From: Psychrobacter sp. UBA5136
Lineage (GTDB): Bacteria; Pseudomonadota; Gammaproteobacteria; Pseudomonadales; Moraxellaceae
Direction: 5' to 3'
Length of the DNA stretch: 18,736 bases
Assembly (NCBI RefSeq): GCF_002414005.1
Contig: NZ_DHYG01000039.1
Span: 1 to 18,736 of the forward strand
In this document: in pieces, positions 1 to 6,929 of the stretch
Layout of the letters: each line of letters begins with the position of its first letter
Position numbering within the stretch: position 1 is the first letter of the stretch
The notes under the pieces: generated by a model
The model's input: the letters and a program-made list of their open reading frames with translations, nothing else
Told to the model about the DNA's origin: nothing
Database searches by the model: none
Program-made: the position numbers and the translations under genes

Positions 1-128
1 TTATTGGGTTTGGTATTATAACCATTCATAACGACCAAAAATCGTGAATAATTAACCATCTAATAGCCATTAATGCGCGCAAACTTGTTAAAATAGGGCA
101 CTAATTTTTTCTTGATGGACATCGATTT

Positions 129-1748
129 ATGACCACTGCCGCTGCCACTTCTGCAATACCTACTATCAAGCAAGACCGTATCCTTATTCTTGATTTTGGC
201 TCGCAATATAGCCAGCTTATCGCGCGCCGTGTGCGCGACTCTGGGGTGTTTTGTGAGATGTTCCCTTATGATATCGACAGCCAGCGCATCACGGATTTTG
301 GTGCTAAGGGCGTCATCCTATCGGGCGGCCCTGAAAGCGTGCATGCCGAAAATAGCCCGCGTATCAACGATGCCGTATTTGACTTAGGCGTGCCAGTGCT
401 CGGTATTTGCTACGGTATGCAAGCGATGGCGGATCGTTTTGGCGGCAAGGTGCATGCCAGCGAAATCCATGAATTTGGCGCGGCGACGATTAATGTCAAT
501 GGCCATTCAAAGCTGACTAGTGGTATCGAAGATAGCGTCAGTGAAGACAAATCGACCACCTTAAACGTCTGGATGAGCCACGGTGATAAGGTCATCGAAG
601 CACCACAAGGTTTTGATATCATCGCCAGCACGCCAAGCTGCCCGATCGCCATTATGGCCAATGATGACAAACAATACTATGGCCTACAGTTTCATCCTGA
701 AGTCACGCACACCCTACAAGGACAGGCGCTGCTAAGTCGATTTGTGCATCAAATTTGCGACTGCGCCGGTGACTGGACGCCAGACAACATCATCGATATG
801 CGTGTGGCGCAGCTCAAAGAGCAAATCGGTGACAAGCAAGTATTGCTCGGTCTCTCAGGTGGTGTCGACAGCTCAGTGGTTGCGGCACTTTTGCATAAAG
901 CCATTGGCGATCAGCTGACCTGTGTGTTTGTTGACAATGGCCTACTGCGTCTGCACGAAGGCGATCAGGTCATGCAAGTATTTAGCGAGAACATGGGCGT
1001 CAAAGTCATCCGCGTCGATGCCGAAGATTTATTTTTAAATGCTTTAGCAGGCGAGTCAGACCCTGAAGCCAAACGTAAAATCATCGGTAAAACCTTTATC
1101 GACGTGTTTGCCAATAGCGCCCGCGAAATCAGCGCGCAAAGTGACGGCAAAGCCATCGAGTTTTTGGCGCAAGGAACGATCTACCCTGACGTTATTGAAT
1201 CAGCAAAATCGCACCAAGGTAAAGCGCACGTGATTAAGAGCCACCATAACGTCGGCGGTCTGCCAGATGACTTGGCGTTTGAATTGGTCGAGCCATTACG
1301 CGATTTGTTTAAAGATGAAGTGCGTAAACTCGGTATCACCCTTGGCCTACCAGAGAAAATGATCTACCGTCATCCGTTCCCAGGTCCAGGTTTGGGCGTG
1401 CGTATCCTTGGCGAAGTCAAAAAGGAATACGCCGATATCTTACGCCTTGCCGATGCGATCTTTATGCAAGAGCTGGAGCGTTCAGGGTGGTATGATAAGA
1501 CCGCGCAAGCGTTTGCGGTATTTCAACCGATTAAATCGGTCGGCGTGGTCGGTGATGGCCGCCGCTATGCGTGGGTGATTGCGCTACGTGCCGTTGAAAC
1601 CGTCGACTTTATGACTGCGCGCTTTGCCCATCTGCCATATGATTTGATCGAGACGGTATCAAACCGTATTATGAATGAAATCAAAGATGTCTCACGCGTC
1701 ACTTATGATGTGTCAAGCAAACCACCGGCGACGATTGAGTGGGAATAG
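129..1748 (+). CDS. guaA: GMP synthase (glutamine-hydrolysing)
   Basis: GuaA makes GMP from XMP, ATP and glutamine in the cytosol, the last step of guanine nucleotide synthesis. The 539-residue protein has the usual three parts. The class I glutamine amidotransferase has its nucleophile C94 in GICYG and partners H189 and E191 in FHPEV. The ATP-pyrophosphatase domain has the P-loop SGGVDSS at 243-249. The C-terminal dimerisation/XMP-binding domain ends in PPATIEWE. It is about 14 residues longer than the E. coli enzyme because of an N-terminal tail before DRILILDFGSQY. No good Shine-Dalgarno stands before ATG 129 (only a weak TGGA at 116-119), so the exact start is less sure than the identity. 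The last 244 bp occur again downstream at 2791-3034, so the present 3' end may be an acquired replacement. No guaB is adjacent. Confidence 0.98.
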   Translation: MTTAAATSAIPTIKQDRILILDFGSQYSQLIARRVRDSGVFCEMFPYDIDSQRITDFGAKGVILSGGPESVHAENSPRINDAVFDLGVPVLGICYGMQAMADRFGGKVHASEIHEFGAATINVNGHSKLTSGIEDSVSEDKSTTLNVWMSHGDKVIEAPQGFDIIASTPSCPIAIMANDDKQYYGLQFHPEVTHTLQGQALLSRFVHQICDCAGDWTPDNIIDMRVAQLKEQIGDKQVLLGLSGGVDSSVVAALLHKAIGDQLTCVFVDNGLLRLHEGDQVMQVFSENMGVKVIRVDAEDLFLNALAGESDPEAKRKIIGKTFIDVFANSAREISAQSDGKAIEFLAQGTIYPDVIESAKSHQGKAHVIKSHHNVGGLPDDLAFELVEPLRDLFKDEVRKLGITLGLPEKMIYRHPFPGPGLGVRILGEVKKEYADILRLADAIFMQELERSGWYDKTAQAFAVFQPIKSVGVVGDGRRYAWVIALRAVETVDFMTARFAHLPYDLIETVSNRIMNEIKDVSRVTYDVSSKPPATIEWE

Positions 1749-1802
1749 CTCACATTCTTGTAATGTGATATAAAAATAGGACGCAAAAAGGAGCAATAGT
1801 CT

Positions 1803-2780
1803 ATGAAATTAATTCATGTCGGTCAAGATGAATGGATGTTTGAAGATTCGGTTATTGATTTTCCTAACAAAAAATCAGCTAGCGATAATGAAAGTAGCCT
1901 TTTAAAAAACAAAGTAGAAAATTTCGTTGACGCAGAAGTAAAAGCAGGCCGCGATATTGATGACATCATGAACGAAGTCATGACTAAATTTCAAGATGAA
2001 ATTATGCAAGACTTTAACGACCAGCCGCCGACCTCATTTCAGGTCATTCAAATGACTTTGGAGCGTGATGGTTATGAAGTGGCTCGTGATATTGCGCAAT
2101 TTCTAGTTTTAAAAAGTATAAATGACCCTGATGCTTACTTTAACTTAGCTTTTCTATGTGAAGAGCATGGCGATAGCTTTTTAGCCTTATTAAGTAGCCG
2201 TGAATGTATGCGACTTTATTTAGAATACTTTCCCAAAAAATTCAATTGGCAAAAAAGTAAGCTGCCTTGGGGCATTATGGAGAACCGTCCCTTTTTGCGA
2301 GCGCTATTCCAGCTAGCAAATGTCTATGCCGACAATATGTGCTTTGAGCAGGCGTGTGAACAGGGAGAAATGCTAATACAAGTTTGTCCTAATGACAATT
2401 TGGGCATTCGTGAATGGTTGGTAGAGTGGTATATGTTCACTGAAGACTATCAAAAAATAATCCAAATTTGTGATAACTATCCAAAAGATATGCTCGCTAA
2501 TACCACCTTTGGTAAAGCCCTCGCTTATTGCTATCTAGGTAAGATGGATAAAGCCGATCAAGCTTGGGAAGCAGGTAAAGAAGTGCTGCCTGAAGTGGCT
2601 CATGAAATACTCAAAAAACGCCATCCTAGGCCACGTGGTATTGTTAATAGCTATGGTATGGAAATAGGTGGTAAGGAGCAGGCATATTTCTACTGGCAAG
2701 ATATGGGTGAATGGTGGGAGAGCAATGATACGGCTCAAGCATTGATCGAGAAAAAACGAGCCGAAAAGAAGAAAAAATAA
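1803..2780 (+). CDS. TPR-like repeat protein of unknown function
   Basis: This encodes a 325-residue soluble protein with no signal peptide or membrane segment. A good ribosome site AAGGAG (1788-1793) lies 9 bp before the ATG. Helical repeat-like stretches fill roughly residues 80-260. One block reads LPWGIMENRPFLRAL (154-168) and is followed by CPNDNLGIRE (195-204), a pairing I associate with TPR proteins resembling the ST7 family; this is recollection, not a search result. The C-terminus is aromatic-rich (YFYWQDMGEWW, 295-305) and ends in a lysine tail. The gene begins 54 bp after the guaA stop and ends 10 bp before a second copy of the guaA 3' end, so it sits between two guaA termini and may be read from the guaA promoter. 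Its base composition is more AT-rich than guaA, consistent with acquisition. The TPR-like scaffold suggests protein-protein binding; no enzyme motif was seen. Confidence 0.85.
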   Translation: MKLIHVGQDEWMFEDSVIDFPNKKSASDNESSLLKNKVENFVDAEVKAGRDIDDIMNEVMTKFQDEIMQDFNDQPPTSFQVIQMTLERDGYEVARDIAQFLVLKSINDPDAYFNLAFLCEEHGDSFLALLSSRECMRLYLEYFPKKFNWQKSKLPWGIMENRPFLRALFQLANVYADNMCFEQACEQGEMLIQVCPNDNLGIREWLVEWYMFTEDYQKIIQICDNYPKDMLANTTFGKALAYCYLGKMDKADQAWEAGKEVLPEVAHEILKKRHPRPRGIVNSYGMEIGGKEQAYFYWQDMGEWWESNDTAQALIEKKRAEKKKK

Positions 2781-2790
2781 TCCTTCTTAA

Positions 2791-3034
2791 GCAAGCAATT
2801 GCGGTATTTCAACCAATCAAATCGGTCGGCGTGGTCGGTGATGGCCGCCGCTATGCGTGGGTGATTGGGCTACGTGCGGTTGAAACCGTCGACTTTATGA
2901 CCGCGCGCTTTGCCCATCTGCCGTATGATTTGATCGAGACGGTATCAAATCGCATTATGAATGAAATCGCTGATGTCTCACGCGTCACTTATGATGTGTC
3001 GAGTAAGCCACCTGCGACGATTGAGTGGGAGTAA
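2791..3034 (+). pseudogene. Orphan 3' end of guaA (second copy)
   Basis: This 244-bp stretch aligns without gaps to 1505-1748 of guaA. By hand I count 19 mismatches (about 92% identity): 13 synonymous, one in the stop codon (TAG to TAA), and five that give three amino acid changes relative to GuaA (F462I, A485G, K519A). It would encode the last 80 residues of GMP synthase, most of the dimerisation domain, and lacks both catalytic domains. The reading frame stays open, but a start would have to be GTG at 2831 and no ribosome site is visible. The longest identical block between the copies is 49 bp (1533-1581 and 2819-2867). The mostly synonymous differences mean both copies were under protein-level selection in separate lineages, so this is a displaced or imported allele end and not an old decayed duplicate. 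The terminator right after it looks like the ancestral guaA terminator. Confidence 0.9.
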
Positions 3035-3060
3035 TCTCCACTTAGCCTTTAGCTGACATA

Positions 3061-3093
3061 AAAAAAACACTCAACTTGATTGGGTGTTTTTTT
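3061..3093 (+). terminator. Rho-independent terminator after the guaA remnant
   Basis: The stem CACTCAA (3068-3074) pairs with TTGGGTG (3080-3086), with one G-U pair, around a CTTGA loop. It is followed by seven T (3087-3093) and preceded by seven A (3061-3067), so it could also work in the opposite direction. It lies 27 bp after the stop of the guaA remnant. Confidence 0.85.
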
Positions 3094-3132
3094 ATGCAAA
3101 AAAATTTTTATCTTCAACATTTTATTTTTTTA

Positions 3133-3160
3133 TTGAACATTTGTTTTTAGCGCTTATAAT
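3133..3160 (+). promoter_or_regulatory. Sigma70-type promoter for the zinc-ribbon gene
   Basis: TTGAAC (3133-3138) and a consensus TATAAT (3155-3160) are separated by 16 bp, 72 bp before the start codon at 3233. No operator-like repeat was seen next to it. Confidence 0.65.
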
Positions 3161-3232
3161 AGTGCCAACTTTAATTGGTTATTATACCTATCAAAATAAA
3201 GTTATCACCTCTCATTAAAACTAAGGAATAAG

Positions 3233-3910
3233 ATGCTTTGTAATAATTGTGGTCAAGAAAATTCAAACGAGGCTATATTCTGTACAAATTGTGTCCATTA
3301 TATTTCTGATAACAAAGTCCAAACACCTCCGCCGCTAAATCCAGTTAATATTTCTAAAGATGCGCAAATCAGTTCACTTTCTAGTTCTGAAAATGCTGAT
3401 ACTTTATTGGCGGCGTTTGTGGGTGAGAAGTACGATAGCTATTATCGTGATAAGTGGTTTAAGGACAGTGAGCCACGTTTAGAAATCAATAATAATGGTT
3501 CGAGCATTCACAGTTTTAATCTGGCAGGTTTTCTCTTTGGCGTATTTTGGTTGTGTTACCGCAAGATGTATAAGCTCGCTTTTTTTATAATGCTTGCGAT
3601 TACTGTCATTGATTTAATTTTAATGCAGATATTGGGTGCAGATTCTTATAATGATTCAATTAATTACGCATTCATGGGGATATGGATTGGATTGACAGGG
3701 CTTTTGGGCAATTATTTTTACTTTGATTATAGCGTCAAACAAATTAAAGAGACTACTGACTCTACAGCGAATCCAGATATGGTGCGAGCGCAACTGGCTA
3801 AAAAAGGTGGCACCTCTTGGGTAGCTGCAATCGGTGTTGGTATATTGCTATTAGCAATGTCCATACTGGTCACTTATTTTTTTGCACCAAGTTGGTATTG
3901 GGTAGAGTAG
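3233..3910 (+). CDS. Zinc-ribbon DUF2628-type membrane protein
   Basis: The 225-residue protein begins with a four-cysteine zinc ribbon (C3, C6, C17, C20; CNNCGQEN...CTNC). A polar linker follows to about residue 90, then a DUF2628-like hydrophobic domain. The stretch AGFLFGVFWLCYRKMYKLAF (98-117) is typical of that family. Hydrophobic segments lie near 95-110 (possibly re-entrant), 114-134, 144-165 and 196-217. The ribosome site AAGGA (3223-3227) is well placed. Function is unknown; an inner-membrane protein with a cytoplasmic metal-binding tip is the natural reading. It has its own promoter and a terminator upstream, so it is a separate unit. It is convergent with the HEPN gene; the 23-bp gap between the two stops has no obvious terminator. 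Confidence 0.85.
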   Translation: MLCNNCGQENSNEAIFCTNCVHYISDNKVQTPPPLNPVNISKDAQISSLSSSENADTLLAAFVGEKYDSYYRDKWFKDSEPRLEINNNGSSIHSFNLAGFLFGVFWLCYRKMYKLAFFIMLAITVIDLILMQILGADSYNDSINYAFMGIWIGLTGLLGNYFYFDYSVKQIKETTDSTANPDMVRAQLAKKGGTSWVAAIGVGILLLAMSILVTYFFAPSWYWVE

Positions 3911-3933
3911 TAGATCTGGTTTTTATATCAAGG

Positions 3934-4662
3934 CTAATTTTTGACAGGGGACTTGCTCTGTAATAAATCAGTATATAGAAATGGTAGACTATTAATTAGA
4001 TCTGTTACTAACTTATCTATTGCTAGTAATACGCTTTCATATTGCTCAATAGACTCATGACTTACTACTTCTTTGATTTTGTCGTAAGACATGATATCAG
4101 TAATTTCTTTTACCGAGATAGACTCTATTCCAGCATTCTCTATAGCTTGTAAAACACATAAATTTTTACTAGAAAAGCCAGCCTGATGAGCCACTTTATT
4201 TCTAGGTGTTCGTAGATCCTTTATTGTATCTCTCATATTTTCTAAGATAGTAGCTGAAGCCTGAGATATACCTAATAGCTTTTTATAAATTTTCTCGTTG
4301 CTACCTTGCTTCTCTATCTGCTCACTTTCCATCATAATGGTTGAACCAGCTAGCTTATACGAGCGATCCACTACACTAGTTAATCTAAGTAAGAAGTTCT
4401 CAATATGATGAGCATGATGCTCAGAAAAATTATATTCTGAATCCTCATAGTTTTTTTTGCGCAAATACTCCATTGTGATCGACATGTTTTTTAAAGCGTT
4501 ATCAATTTCATAAACTCTTGAAAAAATAGTTTGAGCATATATTTCGATGGATGAAGCATTATAGTTACTATCACCATTAGATAAGGCATCCATACCTTTA
4601 GCGAGAGAATCAGTAACTAGTGGAAAAAATTGTTTTATATTTGGGTTTTCAGTATGAAGCAT
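3934..4662 (-). CDS. HEPN-domain protein (Cthe_2314-like), putative RNase/defence
   Basis: This is a 242-residue, mostly helical soluble protein. Near the middle it has LRTPRNKVAHQAG, giving the R-x4-H motif of HEPN domains at R154-H159. Helical stretches on either side (about 125-150 and 160-178) fit a four-helix HEPN fold. HEPN proteins with this motif are often metal-independent ribonucleases in toxin-antitoxin, abortive infection and CRISPR systems; other members are only RNA- or nucleotide-binding. The overall look recalls the Cthe_2314-like HEPN group, but this is from memory. The start is supported by TAAGGAA (4667-4673 on the minus strand). The gene is clearly more AT-rich than the reductase genes beside it, which suggests transfer. 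No antitoxin-like partner (MNT nucleotidyltransferase or small DNA-binding protein) is adjacent. It is separated from the upstream operon by that operon's terminator. Confidence 0.75.
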   Translation of the reverse strand: MLHTENPNIKQFFPLVTDSLAKGMDALSNGDSNYNASSIEIYAQTIFSRVYEIDNALKNMSITMEYLRKKNYEDSEYNFSEHHAHHIENFLLRLTSVVDRSYKLAGSTIMMESEQIEKQGSNEKIYKKLLGISQASATILENMRDTIKDLRTPRNKVAHQAGFSSKNLCVLQAIENAGIESISVKEITDIMSYDKIKEVVSHESIEQYESVLLAIDKLVTDLINSLPFLYTDLLQSKSPVKN

Positions 4663-4704
4663 GATATTCCTTAATCAAGTAAAAGATATATAAGAGAAAG
4701 CTTT

Positions 4705-4735
4705 AAAAAAGCAGCGCTCTAAAAAAGAGCACTGC
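4705..4735 (-). terminator. Rho-independent terminator of the reductase operon
   Basis: On the minus strand GCAGTGCTCT and AGAGCGCTGC form a 10-bp stem with one wobble pair around a five-T loop (arms 4726-4735 and 4711-4720), followed by six T (4705-4710). It lies 32 bp past the stop of the acuI-like gene and just before the HEPN gene, so the HEPN gene probably has its own promoter. Confidence 0.88.
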
Positions 4736-4767
4736 CATCACATAAAAAACTATTCTTTAAACCAAAA

Positions 4768-5790
4768 CTAACCCCGCACATTCACCACATAACGCCCAAC
4801 CGTCTTACTTGTCATAAAGCGATCTAAGTATTCGGGTGTTTGCTCTAATGTAATTTCCTCGGCATACTTCTCAAGATTAGGCAATTTCATGTCGGTTGCG
4901 ACACGTTGCCAAATGGCTTTTTTATCAGCCAGCGGAATATAGACCGAATCGATACCGAGTAGCGACACCGCGCGGGTAATAAACGGCAGTACCGTCATCG
5001 TAAACTCAGCGCCGCCTGCCAAGCCGCAAGAAGTGACTGCGCCGCCAGCTTTGGTTTGTTTTAGCAAGTTGGCCAAATAATCGCCGCCGATGGTGTCAAT
5101 GGCGTTGGCCCATAGTTCACGACCGACAGGTTTATCACCGATGTCATTAATACTATCGCGATGACGGACTTCGCTTGCGCCTAAGGATTTTAAATAATCG
5201 CTTTGCTCGGGTTTGCCAGAGAAGGCGATGACCTCATAGCCCAGCTGACTTAACATCGCGATACTGATACTACCAACGCCGCCCGTTGCGCCCGTCACCG
5301 CGACTGGACCGTCTTCGGGTTTTGCGCCCATTTTCTCTAATTTTTGCACACTTAAGGCTGCGGTAAGACCGCCCGTGCCATAAATCATCGCTTCTTTTAA
5401 TGTGAGCGATGACGGGCACTCGGCCGCCCAATCGGCAGGGATAGAGATCATCTGAGCGAGGCCGCCATCGGTATCCATGCCCAAGTCATAGCCAAAGACC
5501 ACGACTTCTTGTCCCTCCGTAAATGTACCAGACTTATCGCTTATCACCACGCCCGCCGCGTCGATACCAGGCGTGTGTGGATAGTGCTTGGTGATTCTTT
5601 TATTTCCTGATGCCGACATCGCATCTTTGAAGTTTAACGATGAATAATGCACTTCGATGAGCAAGTCATTTTTAGGCAAATCGCTAATGCTACGCTGCTC
5701 AATACTTTTTTTAAACTCGCCGTTACTGGTTTCGCGTACGACCAAAGCTTTAAAGGTCGCATTATTAGAGACAAGAGAGTTGTTAGCCAT
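4768..5790 (-). CDS. acuI: AcuI/YhdH-type acrylyl-CoA reductase-like oxidoreductase
   Basis: This is a zinc-free medium-chain reductase of the YhdH/YhfP/AcuI group, whose characterised members reduce acrylyl-CoA to propionyl-CoA with NADPH. From the chosen start it has 340 residues. SSLNFKDAM (50-58) and PHTPGIDAAG (71-80) are typical of the substrate domain, and TGATGGVGS (166-174) is the Rossmann dinucleotide loop. No catalytic or structural zinc cysteines are present. I chose the ATG at 5790 because GAGGAA (5798-5803) sits 7 bp before it; the in-frame ATG at 5805 would overlap that ribosome site. It is last in a three-gene minus-strand run, 75 bp after the stop of the neighbouring reductase, and is followed by a strong terminator. 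The AcuI name is by family resemblance; the substrate in this organism is unknown. Confidence 0.88.
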   Translation of the reverse strand: MANNSLVSNNATFKALVVRETSNGEFKKSIEQRSISDLPKNDLLIEVHYSSLNFKDAMSASGNKRITKHYPHTPGIDAAGVVISDKSGTFTEGQEVVVFGYDLGMDTDGGLAQMISIPADWAAECPSSLTLKEAMIYGTGGLTAALSVQKLEKMGAKPEDGPVAVTGATGGVGSISIAMLSQLGYEVIAFSGKPEQSDYLKSLGASEVRHRDSINDIGDKPVGRELWANAIDTIGGDYLANLLKQTKAGGAVTSCGLAGGAEFTMTVLPFITRAVSLLGIDSVYIPLADKKAIWQRVATDMKLPNLEKYAEEITLEQTPEYLDRFMTSKTVGRYVVNVRG

Positions 5791-5816
5791 AACAATGTTC
5801 CTCATTAAAATGGTAT

Positions 5817-5846
5817 TGCCTGCTTATGGTTTAATATGGGCAGGCA
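5817..5846. repeat. 7-bp inverted repeat between reductase genes
   Basis: TGCCTGC (5817-5823) and GCAGGCA (5840-5846) are perfect inverted repeats with a 16-nt loop in the gap between the two reductase genes. In minus-strand RNA this could form a hairpin upstream of the acuI-like gene. The run after it (ATTTT) is too weak for a convincing terminator, so a partial attenuator or processing site is possible. Confidence 0.4.
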
Positions 5847-5865
5847 GGAGTTTATAAAAAACGTC

Positions 5866-6846
5866 TTATGGCTTTAACAATATTTTGCCTTTTTTGCTCG
5901 ATTGTACCTTGCCCGAGACCGCTTCTTTAATATTATCTAAGCCATAAGTGCCGCCTGTCGGTAGCTTTAATTTACCGCTAGCCGCGCGCTCAACAAGCTC
6001 TTGCATCAAACGGTTTTTATTGGCGGCATCCATCTTTTGCATCAGCGCGCCGCCCCAAAACCCTTTGATAGCTGCTTGCTTAAAGATCAGATGCGTCGGA
6101 TTAAGGGCGAGCGGTTGACCCGACATCCCGCCTACGGCTGCCATCGTACCGCCATGGCCAAGTAATGATAATAAATCACCGCCAGATTGACCGCCAACAG
6201 AGTCGACGGCGCCGCTTATTTTGCCATCGCCGACGATACGGCGAACTTGCTCTTTCCAGTCGTCATCATCGCTCACCACGTTGTTTTCGGTGATACCAAT
6301 CTCGGTCAGCTCGTCGGCAGAGTCTTTACTACGCACGACGTTGATGGTATGGATACCGCGCTCGGCGGCTAGCATTGCCAGTGACTCGCCAACCGCGCCA
6401 TTGGCGGCGTTATGGATGAGCCATTGACCAGCATCAAGCTCTAAAAACTCAATGAGCATCAAGGCGCTCATCGGCATGGCGATAAGCTGCGATGCCATTT
6501 CATCATCAATGGCGTCAGGTATCGGGAGGACACTGCTGGCAGGCGCGGTAAAGTACTCAGCCCATGTGCCTTCGACGCCAGTTGCCACCACGCGCTGACC
6601 GACTTCTAAATTATCGACCTCTTCGCCAATGGCATCGATCGTACCAACCGCTTCGCTACCAGCGAGCGCAGGCAGTTTGGGTTTGGTGCCATATTGGCCT
6701 TGGATGGTGATGAGGTCGTGATTATGAATAGAAGATAAAATGGTTTTGATACGGACTTCGCCCGCCTTTGGCTCTGGGGTAAGGCGGTCCTCGATACGAA
6801 GTACGTCAGAGGGTTTGCCAAATTCGTTATAAGTTACGCTGCGCAT
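5866..6846 (-). CDS. Enoyl-thioester reductase-like MDR protein (paralogue 1)
   Basis: This 326-residue zinc-free medium-chain dehydrogenase/reductase resembles 2-enoyl thioester reductases and quinone oxidoreductases. The catalytic-domain start has SSIHNHDL and GQYG (38-53), the nucleotide-binding loop is NAANGAVG (146-153), and NPTHLIFKQ with KGFWG follow in the C-terminal half. Zinc-ligand cysteines are absent. The likely reaction is NAD(P)H-dependent reduction of an activated double bond, in acyl-CoA, acyl-ACP or a quinone; the substrate cannot be told from sequence. The ribosome site AAAGGA (6854-6859) precedes the ATG. It is about 66% identical over its whole length to the gene just upstream (6930-7907), so the two arose by tandem duplication followed by long divergence. 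It is probably co-transcribed with that gene and with the acuI-like gene. Confidence 0.87.
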   Translation of the reverse strand: MRSVTYNEFGKPSDVLRIEDRLTPEPKAGEVRIKTILSSIHNHDLITIQGQYGTKPKLPALAGSEAVGTIDAIGEEVDNLEVGQRVVATGVEGTWAEYFTAPASSVLPIPDAIDDEMASQLIAMPMSALMLIEFLELDAGQWLIHNAANGAVGESLAMLAAERGIHTINVVRSKDSADELTEIGITENNVVSDDDDWKEQVRRIVGDGKISGAVDSVGGQSGGDLLSLLGHGGTMAAVGGMSGQPLALNPTHLIFKQAAIKGFWGGALMQKMDAANKNRLMQELVERAASGKLKLPTGGTYGLDNIKEAVSGKVQSSKKGKILLKP

Positions 6847-6861
6847 GATGAGATCCTTTCC

Positions 6862-6899
6862 TGTTTTTAGTGAAATGTTTTTAGTGAAATGTTTTTAGT
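6862..6899. repeat. 14-bp direct tandem repeat, 2.7 copies
   Basis: The unit TGTTTTTAGTGAAA occurs at 6862-6875 and 6876-6889, and its first ten bases again at 6890-6899. It fills much of the 83-bp gap between the two reductase paralogues, just upstream of the ribosome site of the downstream gene. It may be a slippage-prone spacer or a set of binding sites. Confidence 0.85.
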
Positions 6900-6929
6900 T
6901 AACGTCGTCTAAGCTTAGTGCTAGATAAC

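Noticed and set aside
85..107. Promoter for guaA around TTGTTA/TAAAAT
   Set aside because: No -35/-10 pair with proper spacing could be found in the 128 bp available; the promoter may lie before the window.
2831..3034. A separate 67-residue protein starting at GTG 2831
   Set aside because: It is the C-terminal end of GuaA, has no ribosome site at that GTG and no catalytic domain, so it is a gene remnant.
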